From: Coleophoma eucalyptorum
Lineage: Eukaryota > Ascomycota > Leotiomycetes > Helotiales > Dermateaceae
Length of the DNA: 64,000 nucleotides
Assembly: GCA_026120035.1 (NCBI GenBank)
Contig: JALRME010000004.1
Coordinates: 434,001 to 498,000 of the forward strand
Reading direction: 5' to 3'
Part shown: one piece after another, positions 1 to 10,811 of the stretch
Layout: each line of letters starts with the position of its first letter
How positions within the stretch are numbered: the stretch's first letter is position 1
The notes under the pieces: model-generated
Told to the model about the DNA's origin: nothing
Databases searched by the model: none
What the model saw: the letters and a program-made list of their open reading frames with translations, nothing else
Made by a program: the position numbers and the translations under genes

Positions 1-553
1 CATCCGCCATCGTCTGCAGTGTTGGCGGCGGGGGCCTACTGAATGGCATCATGATTGGCCTCGCTCGCTACAGTTGGTCGGACGCGGTAACGGTCATTGG
101 GATGGAAACGCAGGGTGCTGACTCCCTCGCGGCTTCAGTACGCGAGGGCTGCCTGGTAACGCTCCCCGAGATCACTAGCATTGCACGCTCACTCGGCGTC
201 AAAAGGGTGAGTGAGAAGACGTGGGAGTTTTCGAAGATGCCGAACGTCAAGAGTGTAGTGCTCAGCGATGCCCAAGCCGCCATGGCGTGTGTCCGCTTGG
301 CCGACGAGGAGAATATCCTAGTCGAGCCTGCCTGTGGCGTGTCGGTCGCTGCATGCTATCAGCCGGTCTTGCGTGAGGTTGTCCCTGACTTTGGTCGGGA
401 GAGCAAAGTGGTGGTGATTCTGTGCGGTGGTAAGCTTCCCATGCTATGCTTTTGGTTCCATATAGGGTTCTCATGTCCATGTGTATAGGTAGTAGCGTTT
501 CTGCTGAGACTCTGGTCGAGTATCGGAACCAGTACTCGGCCGCCCTGGCATAG
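1..553 (+). CDS. Catabolic L-serine dehydratase, 3' part
   Basis: This is the C-terminal part of a PLP-dependent L-serine (threonine) dehydratase, which converts serine to pyruvate and ammonia. The 5' end lies outside the window. The reading frame begins at base 3 and shows the phosphate-binding loop SVGGGGLLNG, then ETQGADS, LPEITSIARSLG and the EPACGVS segment, all typical of fungal/animal-type catabolic serine dehydratases. One intron is inferred at 430-488 (donor GTAAGC, acceptor TATAG). Splicing joins GGT to AGT and gives the family-like ending CGGSSVSAETLVEYRNQY, with stop TAG at 551-553. It points towards the convergent glycine-cleavage T gene at 980. Serine versus threonine preference cannot be told from this fragment. 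Confidence 0.88.
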
Positions 554-979
554 AGCAGCTGGAATAATGCCCGAGGAACTGAGGAAATGAACAAAAATAA
601 ACCAAACAAACGTGATTTCGACATTTGGATATCATGATTGAGAGGGAATACGTGCAACAGAAAACATACTCACAATCGAAACTGCTGAAGACTTAACCTA
701 GTTGAACTTGGAAAATACATTTATGTGTAACTCATATCTGAATCGACGTTACAATCTATTATAATTTCTAGTATTGAACTTGTTCTACTGCTTCGTTACT
801 TTCTTTCTAGAGTCTTTTGTAGCTTTAAAGCAGTCAGATCATGCCCCTTCGGTTATATTCTCCATCATAAACTCCAATACATATATCTGTGAAGAAGTTT
901 CTGTTTGTTTCAATCCTTGTTTCAAGCAACTTTATATTTTGTCAGTAAAGCGGAATACGCTACCAAGCTCGAAGTCGCT
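554..979. other. Intergenic, convergent 3' ends
   Basis: AT-rich spacer between the stops of the serine dehydratase gene and the oppositely oriented T-protein gene. I see no gene in it. It presumably holds both 3' UTRs. Confidence 0.6.
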
Positions 980-2404
980 TCAACAATCCTTCTTCCAATA
1001 TTTGCTTGCCACAAACGGCATCTTCGTAACGACAGCTTTCCGTTGCTTTCCCCTTACTACAACTGCTACCTCAGTTTTGCTCTTATGGAATCCCTCCTTG
1101 ACATATCCCATCGCAACATTGATACCCAACGTTGGGCTCGGACACCCACTCGTCACCTTTCCAATAACAGTTCCGGCGCTATCAACAATTTCCGCACCCT
1201 CTCGTGCGGGTGCGCCGTTAAACACAAGCCCTACTCTTCGTCTGCTCAGCCCCAGCCCACCATCTTTCCTTGACTTGAGTTGGCCTAGAATCACTTTATC
1301 ACCAAAAAATCCACCTTCAGTCCTTCGGTCACGACCAACGACCCATCCTAGACTTGCCTCGACGGGTGTTGTGGTGTCATCAAGATCGTGCCCGTATAGA
1401 CACATTCCCGCTTCCAGACGGAGGCTGTCTCTCGCACCGAGGCCCGCCCACTGTAATTTTCCCGCGCCGCCTGCCTTTAAGAGCGCCTCAGCCACGGAAA
1501 CAGTAGACGCAGGGGGAATGGAGATCTCGAAGCCATCTTCACCAGTGTACCCGGCACGAGAGATCAGCAGTGGCGGCGAAGTTGAGCCATCAGCGAGATT
1601 GATGGAAAGAAACTTGCTTTGTCCGAAATAGAGCGTCTCTAAATTTGCGGTTTGCAGATCAGCAAGGACATTGGAGAGTATCGAAGCACTAAGGGGTCCT
1701 TGTAGGGCAATCAGTCCCCAGTCTTCTAGAATCTCCCAGGCCAGATTCTGAGTTGGGAATTCGGCTCGGTAGGCAGCCAGGTGCGTCGTGAGGTAGGAGA
1801 TATCTTTGTCTCGGCACGCCGCATTGGTAACGATGTAGAACTCCTCGGGCCCAATCCGACTGATGATAGTGTCGTCCACGATGCCGCCCGTAATAGGGTG
1901 CAAGAAGGTGGATAGGGTGCTGCCGTGAAGCGGGAGAGTATCAATGGACGCTGGTGTTAGCCTTTTCAAAAGACCGGCTGCTCCAGGGCCGGTCAGACGA
2001 TGTTGTACCCTAGGACGAGAAAATAAATTAGGAACAGAGTATGTATGAGATAACAAAAAGGGAGGTACCAACATGTGTCCCACGTCGAAAAGACTGGCTT
2101 TTTCTCGAGTCCATCGGTGACTTTCTCCTACGGCGAGGCCAGAATACTGAACGGGCATCCAGTAGCTGGCAAAGGGGACCATCTTTGCGCCGTGTGTGAG
2201 ATGGATGTCATAGAGGGCTGTCTTTTTCAGAGTCGACGTCGTAGCTGTAGAGGTGTTCCGCTGTGTTTCTTTCGGCGCAATTATGCCTCGAGACATAGAT
2301 TTCAAAACTGGCTTTGATGATGTTGTGCCATAATACGACCGCTGACCTAATGATCCCAATTGTTTCTGACTTATGCACGAGCTTCTCATTTCCTGATGTC
2401 TCAT
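980..2404 (-). CDS. GCV1: Glycine cleavage system T protein (aminomethyltransferase), mitochondrial
   Basis: T subunit of the mitochondrial glycine decarboxylase complex. It moves the aminomethyl carbon from the H protein to tetrahydrofolate and releases ammonia. The frame contains the GcvT-fold start (KKTALYDIHLTHGAKMVPF), SLFDVGHM, LTGPGAAGLLKRLTPASID, RAGYTGEDGFEI and GLGARDSLRLEAGMCLYGHD, then a C-terminal barrel with GYV and PFV segments. A 63-nt intron at 2010-2072 keeps the frame, so unspliced reading inserts 21 foreign residues; removing it restores DVGHMVQHRLTGPG. The start is uncertain. I chose the ATG at 2404 because it gives an Arg/Ser-rich presequence almost without acids; ATGs at 2389 and 2485 are alternatives. 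Length is about 453 aa, usual for the family. It is divergent from the P-protein gene. Confidence 0.92.
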   Translation of the reverse strand: MRHQEMRSSCISQKQLGSLGQRSYYGTTSSKPVLKSMSRGIIAPKETQRNTSTATTSTLKKTALYDIHLTHGAKMVPFASYWMPVQYSGLAVGESHRWTREKASLFDVGHMLVPPFLLSHTYSVPNLFSRPRVQHRLTGPGAAGLLKRLTPASIDTLPLHGSTLSTFLHPITGGIVDDTIISRIGPEEFYIVTNAACRDKDISYLTTHLAAYRAEFPTQNLAWEILEDWGLIALQGPLSASILSNVLADLQTANLETLYFGQSKFLSINLADGSTSPPLLISRAGYTGEDGFEISIPPASTVSVAEALLKAGGAGKLQWAGLGARDSLRLEAGMCLYGHDLDDTTTPVEASLGWVVGRDRRTEGGFFGDKVILGQLKSRKDGGLGLSRRRVGLVFNGAPAREGAEIVDSAGTVIGKVTSGCPSPTLGINVAMGYVKEGFHKSKTEVAVVVRGKQRKAVVTKMPFVASKYWKKDC

Positions 2405-3246
2405 AAGTTGAGATGTCCTGGTGATGGTGTTTGCCCCTCCACGATAGAGGCCCAAGACTACTTTTTCGCCCTTCAGCATCTTCATACTTGTATCCGGACG
2501 AATTTCTACAATATTTTGGACCTTTCCAACAAACCAGACAGGTAGCAAGTGCTGAGAACTTGCAAGATGCAGAGGACAGAGACCAATGATTGAAGGAGTA
2601 ACAAAAGCCGACTAGACCCAACTAACACCGGCGTGACTTTGTGAATGTTTTTCCACCCGGATGGCACAGCCCATTCTTAACCTTCTTCAACAAATGCGCA
2701 AGCCGTCACCCCACTAATTCCTGGCGCTATACAGTATAGTACAGTACGGTACAATAAAATGGTAATCAGCAATCTTATCTGCCATCCCAGAGCTAAACGA
2801 TCAGTCAGGAACCTGCTAAGACCCGACGTTTCGAACCGACCAAGATCCTGGAAATGACAGGGAGTCTCAGATGGTTAGTCGCGGATTATGGACTCCGCTC
2901 AACCCCACAACGACAACGACTCCACAGTTGCGCATTCCCAACTCCGTCCAACCGCTGCTGGTATTTCGCAGGATTATTGTCGCCGAAATCTTGGCGCTTT
3001 GTCTACCATTGGGTCCGCCAGCTGGCAGCGGCATCATTATGAGAAAGCATCGGCGACTTTATATTGTTATCGCATACAAGTGGAGCCAAACATGATTTCC
3101 TTCGTTGATTGTAGTTATCGGACTGCCTATCGAGTCGTACTAGAGGGAAGGAATATCGACGTAGAAAGTTTTCTACCTCAAGCTGATTTTCTTTTGTTGT
3201 CTCCCGCCAAACCGATGGTCAAGGCAAGCAATTGTAGTTGTCCAAA
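2405..3246. promoter_or_regulatory. Bidirectional promoter region of GCV1 and GCV2
   Basis: The T- and P-protein start codons are about 840 bp apart and face away from each other, so this interval must hold both promoters. A TATATTG element lies near 3060 on the P-protein side. Short frames here match nothing I recognise. No binding site can be named with confidence. Confidence 0.6.
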
Positions 3247-6200
3247 ATGATATCTCACTTCAGTGCGATGCGGAGTTTTGCAAGTCCAGCAGCGCCCAGT
3301 CGCATGCGCACTCTCTGTCGTGTGCGCCTACTGTCACAGCAACCCAGGGCCAAGTTCAGCGCACTGCTGTCGACCTCAAGTGGTAGCAGCCAGAGAAGCT
3401 CAGTCGCTCCTTTAGACACATTTGCCCGCCGACATATAGGTCCTGATGTAACGTCGACAGCCGAAATGCTAAAGGCCATCCACCCGGTTGTCAATTCTCT
3501 AGACGAATTCGTGCAACAAGTCCTTCCCACCGACATCCTTTCCTCCAAGAGCCTGACACTTTCTGGTTCGGACTCAACATCATCAGCCTCATCTACCCGC
3601 CAAACCCAAGATGGTTACACGGAATCTCAGTTACTGAACCGTTTGCAATCAATTGCATCCCACAACAAAGTCCTCCGTAGCTATATCGGGTGCGGCTATG
3701 CTGGCACTCACGTCCCCAATGTCATCAAGCGCAATGTCCTGGAAAACCCGGCGTGGTACACGAGCTATACGCCATACCAGCCCGAGATAAGCCAGGGGAG
3801 GTTAGAATCGCTGCTGAATTTCCAAACCTTGGTTTCCGACTTAACCGCTCTTCCCATTGCAAACGCATCGCTGCTGGATGAACCTACAGCGGCTGCCGAG
3901 GCGCTGACGCTGTCTTGGAATGCATTACCAGCTTCAAAGCAAAAGAGGGAGGGCAAAATGTTCTTTGTCAGCCATTTGGTTCATCCCCAGACTATTGCCG
4001 TCCTACAATCTCGAGCGGCAGGGTTCAACATTAAGATCCATGTAGGAGACGTTTTGAGAGACAATTCCTCCGATGTCAAGAGTATGGGTGACGACTTGGT
4101 CGGAGTACTCGCACAGTATCCAGACACGGAGGGCGGGATCTCAGACTTTCAAAATCTAGCCAATATCATTCACGACTGCGGTGCGACTTTTAGTGTAGCC
4201 ACCGATCTCCTGGCACTGACCATCCTCCGACCGCCTGGAGAATTCGGTGCAGACATTGCATTTGGCAATGCTCAACGGCTGGGTGTTCCATTTGGATATG
4301 GTGGCCCTCATGCGGCGTTTTTCGCAGTGGGTGACAAGTATACGCGCAAGATTCCCGGCCGACTAGTTGGCGTTTCCAAAGATCGTCTGGGAGACCCAGC
4401 TTTACGACTTGCCCTACAAACCCGCGAGCAGCATATCCGGAGAGAGAAGGCGACCAGCAACGTATGTACAGCACAGGCACTCCTGGCCAATATGACGGCA
4501 CTTTATGCTGTGTACCATGGCCCGGAGGGCTTGAAAGCCATTGCAGAAAGAATTGTCACCTTAACGACCATATTGGATAGCGGAGTAAAAGAATTGGGAT
4601 TTAAGACAAGCAGCAGTGGAGAGAACGACAAACAGCGTGCCCTCTTTGATACCATTGTCGTCGATATCGAGGGTATCAGCGCTCAAGATGTGCTTAGATG
4701 GGGCGTGACAAATAAAGGCATAAATTTGAGAGCCATCAGCGAGCACCGCATTGGGGTAACGTTGGATGAGACGGTAGAAGATCAAGACATCGAAGATATA
4801 CTAGACATTTTTGGCTACTTCTCGCCCAAAGGGGCCGCCAATCGCAAATTTATTTCCTCAGAAGAAGCTCAAAATCAAACATCAACTTCTTTAGCAATAC
4901 CAACACCCTTTCAACGAACATCAAAATACCTCACCCATCCGGTTTTCAACTCTCACCATTCCGAAACACGACTTCTTCGGTATATACATCATTTACAGTC
5001 CAAAGACCTATCACTAGTTCACTCAATGATTCCATTAGGATCTTGTACCATGAAGCTCAACGCCACAACGGAAATGCTACCAATTTCATGGCCTGAATTT
5101 TCCTCAATCCACCCGTTCGTCCCCGTAGATCAGGCGAAAGGCTACAAAATTTTGACTGACGAACTGGAAGCCGACCTTGCAAAGATTACTGGCTTCGATG
5201 CTGTTTCTCTACAGCCTAATTCTGGTGCCCAGGGTGAATTCACGGGGCTTCGCGTTATTCGTAAGTATCACGAAACGCACGAGCCAGAAAACAAGCGTGA
5301 TATCTGCCTCATCCCAGTGTCTGCCCATGGTACCAATCCAGCCAGTGCAACCATGGCCGGCATGCGTGTCATTCCAGTTAAGAGCGATTCTAAAACCGGC
5401 AATCTTGATATGGCCGATCTGGAAGCTAAATGCAAGAAACACAGCAGCCAATTAGCTGCAATTATGATCACCTACCCGAGCACATTCGGTGTTTTCGAGC
5501 CTGAGATAAAAAGAGCGTGCGAGCTAGTACATACCTACGGGGGCCAGGTATATATGGATGGCGCCAACATGAATGCCCAGATTGGCCTTTGCTCGCCTGG
5601 CGAAATCGGCGCAGATGTGTGTCATTTGAATCTGCATAAGACATTCTGCATCCCTCACGGAGGCGGAGGACCTGGTGTTGGCCCCATTGGCGTCAAGAGC
5701 CATCTTGCACCTTTTCTGCCGGGCCATCCTCTCGTCCCAACTGGCGGCGACCAAGGCATCTTTCCTGTGAGTGGCGCACCATGGGGGAGTGCTAGCATTC
5801 TTCCCATTAGTTGGGCATATATCAAGATGATGGGTAGCCGGGGCCTTACACATGCTACCAAGATTACCCTCCTTAATGCGAACTATCTCCTATCGCGCCT
5901 GTCCCCGCATTACGATATCCTCTTTACAAATGAATCCGGACGATGCGCTCACGAATTTATTTTAGACGTGCGCCCATTTAAGAGTAGTAGCAAGGTCGAA
6001 GCCATTGACATCGCGAAGAGGCTCCAGGACTATGGCTTCCACGCTCCGACTATGTCATGGCCAGTTGCGGGAACGCTAATGATTGAGCCGACTGAGTCTG
6101 AGGACAAGACAGAGCTGGATCGCTTCGTCGATGCGCTGATTAGCATTCGTGAAGAGATTAGAGCCATCGAGGATGGGAATATGGACAAGGATGTCAACGT

Positions 6201-6462
6201 GCTCAAAATGGCACCACATACGCAACGAGATCTACTGGTGGGAGAGTGGGACAGGCCATATTCAAGAGAAGATGCCGCGTACCCACTACCGTGGCTGAAG
6301 GAGAAGAAATTCTGGCCATCGGTGACGAGACTTAACGATAGTAAGTTGCTTATTGACACTAGTATTTCCATTTCTATACATATTAGCTAACATGACGCAG
6401 CTTATGGCGACCAAAATATTTTCTGTACCTGCGATCCAGTAGATAGTACAGCTGAGGATTAG
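3247..6462 (+). CDS. GCV2: Glycine dehydrogenase (decarboxylating), P protein, mitochondrial
   Basis: PLP-dependent P subunit of the glycine decarboxylase complex. It decarboxylates glycine and loads aminomethyl onto the H-protein lipoate. Two homologous halves are visible: the N half with RRHIGPD, GYAGTHVPNVI, NPAWYTSYTPYQPEISQGR, SLLDEPTAAAEA and FGYGGPHAAFFA, and the C half with MIPLGSCTMKLNA, PNSGAQGEFTGL, SAHGTNPASA and NLHKTFCIPHGGGGPG, whose Lys is the PLP-binding residue. The ATG at 3247 opens an Arg/Ser-rich mitochondrial presequence; the frame upstream holds only a TTG. A 60-nt intron at 6341-6400 (GTAAGT...CGCAG) is needed to reach the family ending TYGDQNIFCTC, with stop at 6460-6462. 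Length is 1051 aa, normal for fungi. It is divergent from GCV1. Confidence 0.96.
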
Positions 6463-6969
6463 TAGTCAGAGTTCTAGCGAAAATTTAACTGGTGGGAAAT
6501 TCAAATGAATCAAAAAGAAGGGACGTAGGAAAGTTATTAAACTGCTACAAACGTTTAATCACTTGTGGCCGAAGGCCCGACTAGTAGTGGTACCTCAACC
6601 TGCCATTGCTAATACAGACGAAATTTTAGGAACGGCATCGGACACGTCCTCAGGCCCGAAAGTGGTTGGAAGGCAGATTTTCAGCTGCAATATAGGGTGG
6701 TTGTGATCAAGTGAAATTATCGAGAATATTAGGGACGAAGTGAGGATCTAAATACAGGGTTCCAAAACCTAGATTTCGCAGTGCAGCGAGAAATATGCAA
6801 GTGTGCTTTATTTACCTTCCAAGTTTTGTAAGCATTCGCCGTGATGTGTCGAGATATCTTTATCACGATCTTCTTTCACCTCGATCCTTCTGTCTACTTC
6901 GGTAAGATGGGCTCATTGAAAGCGTCTGACGAGCTGCAAATGTCGATTTAAATACATTATATTGATAAA
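6463..6969. other. Intergenic spacer
   Basis: AT-rich spacer between GCV2 and the HET fragment. No gene recognised. Confidence 0.5.
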
Positions 6970-7266
6970 TTTCCGCCTTACTATGCCCTAACATATACAT
7001 GGGATGGTCCTACTGCTCTATATCTATCCTCTTCAGAAGCGAAGAAGCTTACAAATGTAGCGTCCACTTCTGCCCACCACGTTCTATACGATGACCGCAT
7101 GATTACTCTGGGCGAGAACCTGTATCAAGCTCTCGTCCACATTCACCACCTAAAATCGCCTGAACTCATGCAATGGTGGATTGATGTGATGTGTATTAAG
7201 AGAATGAATCTGAAACGGATGCACAGGTTTCGCTCATGGGATTCATCTACCCAAACGCAACGAAGG
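6970..7266 (+). pseudogene. HET-domain N-terminal relic
   Basis: Conceptual translation shows the start of a heterokaryon-incompatibility (HET) domain: PPYYALTYTWDGPT, then LGENLYQAL and QWWIDVMCIKR. These match the family pattern Y-A-L-S-Y-x-W-G ... L..NL..AL ... WIDA.CINQ. After about 7205 the frame shifts and the next family segment continues in another frame (ESETDAQVSLMGFIYPNATK). There is no start codon and nothing HET-like downstream on this strand. It is a broken fragment of a cell-death or allorecognition gene. The missing C-terminal half may be the inverted piece at 7939-8961. Confidence 0.7.
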
Positions 7267-7938
7267 TAAACTTGAAGCCCCCCCAAGGGGATAGTCTTGC
7301 TACATATTTCTGATTCAAAAAGAACATCATCGATGCTTTGATTCTGCTCCGAAAAGAGAAGGGCGTGAGGATGGGTCAGTATTATCCAGATGGCGAGAGG
7401 CTAGGGGCAGACATTAAGGTGGACAAAGCAGAATATACTGGCTTTCACATCCGGCTTTTCACTCAAAACTACTTTGTGATCTGTTTGAAACAACGAACCG
7501 CTTCGATTCCTAGCACTGGCCTCCAAAGGGAATCTGCTCTCTTCCAAGATTGCTGACGAATTCAAATTTGACCTTAATGATGATAGAGCCCGTAAGTGCT
7601 GCAGGAGTGCTGAAAGGAGCACGGCGTTAGCGCGTTAGACTGTGACGACCTATCCAACACGTTAATAGCAGTTCAGATGTTGGCAATGTGACAACGATAG
7701 CGAGAATAGCAGCACCCTGACGACCAAAGACGATATTACCGGCGGCATGACGATGGCAGGCATCGGTCATTGCAAGGAATTCGGCATTACGCATTACGGA
7801 GCAAGCACGATAGCGGAACGTTAAAGGCTGGTAATAACCTCTTGTGTCAAAAACCGACGAAACCTAAACATTAAATCTAATTTACTATGAGTTCCCCAAT
7901 CGGAAAGCTCAAATGCAACTTCCTCACATGGATCGTCG
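7267..7938. other. Spacer between two HET fragments
   Basis: It holds short open frames (for example 7338-7556 plus) with no recognisable family. It separates the two oppositely oriented HET pieces. Confidence 0.4.
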
Positions 7939-8961
7939 TCAATTCCTTGAGTATCTTATCTCTAATTCCCGCCTGTCAGCATCTGTATATGGCCTATACG
8001 GTAGTCCAAACCGCTCTCTCTTGGTCGGGTCCAAGATTAAGTTGTCCTCCTCTAAGCACTAACGAATCCCCTTGGTATTAGTATAGGCCGTATACGCCGG
8101 ACCGTAACGCGCAGCATGATCCGAGATCTCTGATGGCTTCTTCCACCCCTCCCATGTCACGCCCTTTAGCCGCTGCCTGGCCTGACCCAAGAAGAGCAAG
8201 CCTTCAGGGCTCGAAACATCGTACCGTAAAGGTAGAGGCTTGGTTATGTGTCTGCGATCAATAGCATGCTACAGCTGAAGCATAAATTTGCTGAGCTTCC
8301 TGTGCACCTCAAGAGTTTGAAGATGGTCACTTATCTTGGGAACGGACGGCCCCTCTGTGTAATAACACTGAGACTGGTAGTCGCTGGCTGCGCAAACAAA
8401 CCAACTATACCAGTATGCAAGCGGTAGATCTTTCGCGGCAGTGGTAGCAGTGAGCACGAAAAGGTCTTCCGCGGAACGTGAATAGTCCACATCGACTGCG
8501 AAGCCCGCGGAAACCATCCCATTAAGGCCATACACACGATCAAAAGGCTCCTTACACTTCCTGTGCGCCGTGAGTTTGATGAGGTCCAGCCAGTTCACGG
8601 GGCCTTGCACGCCCCTGACGGCTCTCAATAAGCTCAGTGAGAATCCTCAGCCCTTGCCAGTTCCCCGAGGAGGGCTGTTTGTAACCCAGAACTTGGCGAA
8701 GATATCCCAGGGTATTCGTGCGTTGCCTATAAGAATGAATATTTCGCGGGAGAGGACGACTTCTTGGCAAATCCAGAGACGGTTCCAGTAGCTTAGTTGA
8801 GCTAGCTGGCGACATGCTGCTGCTATCTGGGGACCTATGCGACGAGTGTCAGTCGCGTTGAAGGCAGATGGGCTGGCGAACCGTTTGTCGAGACAAGATC
8901 CGTATAAGTCGTATTTCATTTCCTTTGAGGTTAAGTTGCTTCTATTTGAACGGTTGGACAT
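7939..8961 (-). pseudogene. HET-domain C-terminal part with three in-frame stops
   Basis: A single minus-strand frame runs from 8961 to a TGA at 7939-7941 and reads as continuous protein. It shows LAQLSYWNRLWICQEVVLSR followed by GNARIPWDIFAKFW (the second half of the HET domain, where W.R.W..QE is the hallmark), DLIKLTAHRKCKEPFDRVYGLNG, and a C-terminal tail with PEGLLFLGQARQRL. Three stops break it: TGA at 8647-8649, TAG at 8269-8271 and TAG at 8059-8061. All are one transition away from CGA or CAG, as expected of RIP. No frameshift is needed. The N-terminal half of the domain is missing upstream. Confidence 0.75.
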
Positions 8962-10811
8962 TGGGATTATTGTTCGAGGTTGCTATTGACATCGTGACTG
9001 CGGGTGGTGGTGAAGCTATGATGAAGACTAAGCTAGAATTTCCTGGGATTTCCCAAATTACTAGTCCGTGTCACGCTATAACCCACAAAGTTTATGCCAG
9101 CTCTTCAGCCACACCACCGCACATAGACCTAGTCGTTTTACATGTTATTGTAGCATATATAGAAGCTTTATCCTCTACCTAAGCTCCATCATGGTAAGTC
9201 GCGCAACTAAACATCAAATGCAGAAACTCTGGAAACCGCACGAAACTCTGCGCGCCGAGGATCACAATGCATGGACTTGAGCTTTTATAGAACAACCTCC
9301 ATTTTTGATATAGTTACTGTACTTTCTACGCTCCGCAGATTTTACGTTGCAAGCTAAAATGGAGCAGCCTCCATTTGTCAACATAGACACAGAATTTGAA
9401 TGTTAACTTCTTTTGTAGTTATCAAGTACTAAATATCCGATATTCATCCATTGTTTACGTGCTTGCATTCTCCATGACCGGCTCACCATGTTTCTCAGTT
9501 GGCGTGTCGATAGTGTCATCATTTTCTATTAATTGCGCTTCTGCTAAAGCTCTTGACACGATTGCGTTTATGACTTTGCCAGCTTATTATGTGGCAGGAA
9601 CGGCTGTAGAATCCGTTTCTCTATAGGTTTGCTGTGCTGTTGAGTCACCACTAGACCAAAGTGATAGCTCTTAGAGACGGCCAGAGCAGCATAGCCGATT
9701 AAAACAGTGCGCTCGAAATTCTGCGACCCTCTTCTCGATATGCTGCACAAAAGTCGATGCTATACTTGTAGTATAAGCCTTTGCAAGCACTTTATATCTC
9801 CATAACCGAGTAGCACATGGCGGTATATCTCCTACTAAAAGGTAAGACGCTTTACTGAAGTCTAAATGTGTGAGCTCCTTCGTGGGTGAAATATGGACTG
9901 GAGTAGGGTAGGATATTCAAGCTCCCTGACCTGACGAGAGCCTGGGCCTGGTGAGAATATTCATATGAAAGAAAATATGTTCTAAATAGATGCTTACACA
10001 AGTAATACTAGCCGTATTAGAGTAAGCCAATGAGATGATTCCAAGTATAGTGTCTATATTAGGTTAGTATGACATTGGCTGTTACTGAACCTCAACACAG
10101 GTTATAGTGCTACATTTCATCAGGTAGCTCCTCCTCTCGGTAACTGGCTCTGGTTACAACTTCCATTCTGCCACGGCCGTGAGGATGATTAGGGGTTAAG
10201 CGACTGAGCTGCAGCAACACAGATCCAGTCATATAGGGTACTGCATAAAACTTTAGTGTTCTCTTACTAGGTAATCCTTGACTAAGTTATAGGCAATTGA
10301 CGTATAACCGGATTTAAGAACCCGTTATCTGGGTATTGTTTCCTGTGTACTATTTCCTAGAATTATGCTATTATTACGCATAAAAGGAATTAGAATGAAT
10401 ATGATTTCAGCTACCTTTTAACGAGAAGAGGTCTACTCTTCTTATGGCTTATCTTAAGAGGCCACTTCGTAATCCACTTGCGCTTTAGGAGAGATATAAA
10501 ATGAAATAGTAGTCTTTGTAGGCTCTGTAAATTCCCTTAATAGTCACTATACAGTCTTGTTTTATAATAGCCATTTAATTTATAGCCACATAACTTCTAA
10601 CTAAGCAATAGAACAGCAACTCTAGGACAGGGTATCATGTGATCTCCCATCGTCAGGGACTTGCTACGTCTAATTATTCTAGATCTCTAATCGCACCTCT
10701 TTGCAGCTGTATTAAAGCGTGCCGGTTTAGCGTGTTTAAATTTTGAATCCCATGAACTAGCAACCACGCTCGTAATTAGGCTCTAATATCAACCTAAGTC
10801 GGAAGAATATA
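8962..10811. other. Gene-poor AT-rich region
   Basis: About 1.85 kb with only short frames that I cannot assign. Base composition and frequent TA steps suggest decayed repeat sequence, but I found no terminal repeats or target duplication. Confidence 0.45.

Noticed and set aside
262..657. 131-codon minus frame
   Set aside because: Shadow of the serine dehydratase coding strand; the plus strand has clear family motifs.
774..1631. Long plus-strand frame of 285 codons
   Set aside because: It lies entirely opposite the conserved T-protein gene and has no domain signal of its own.
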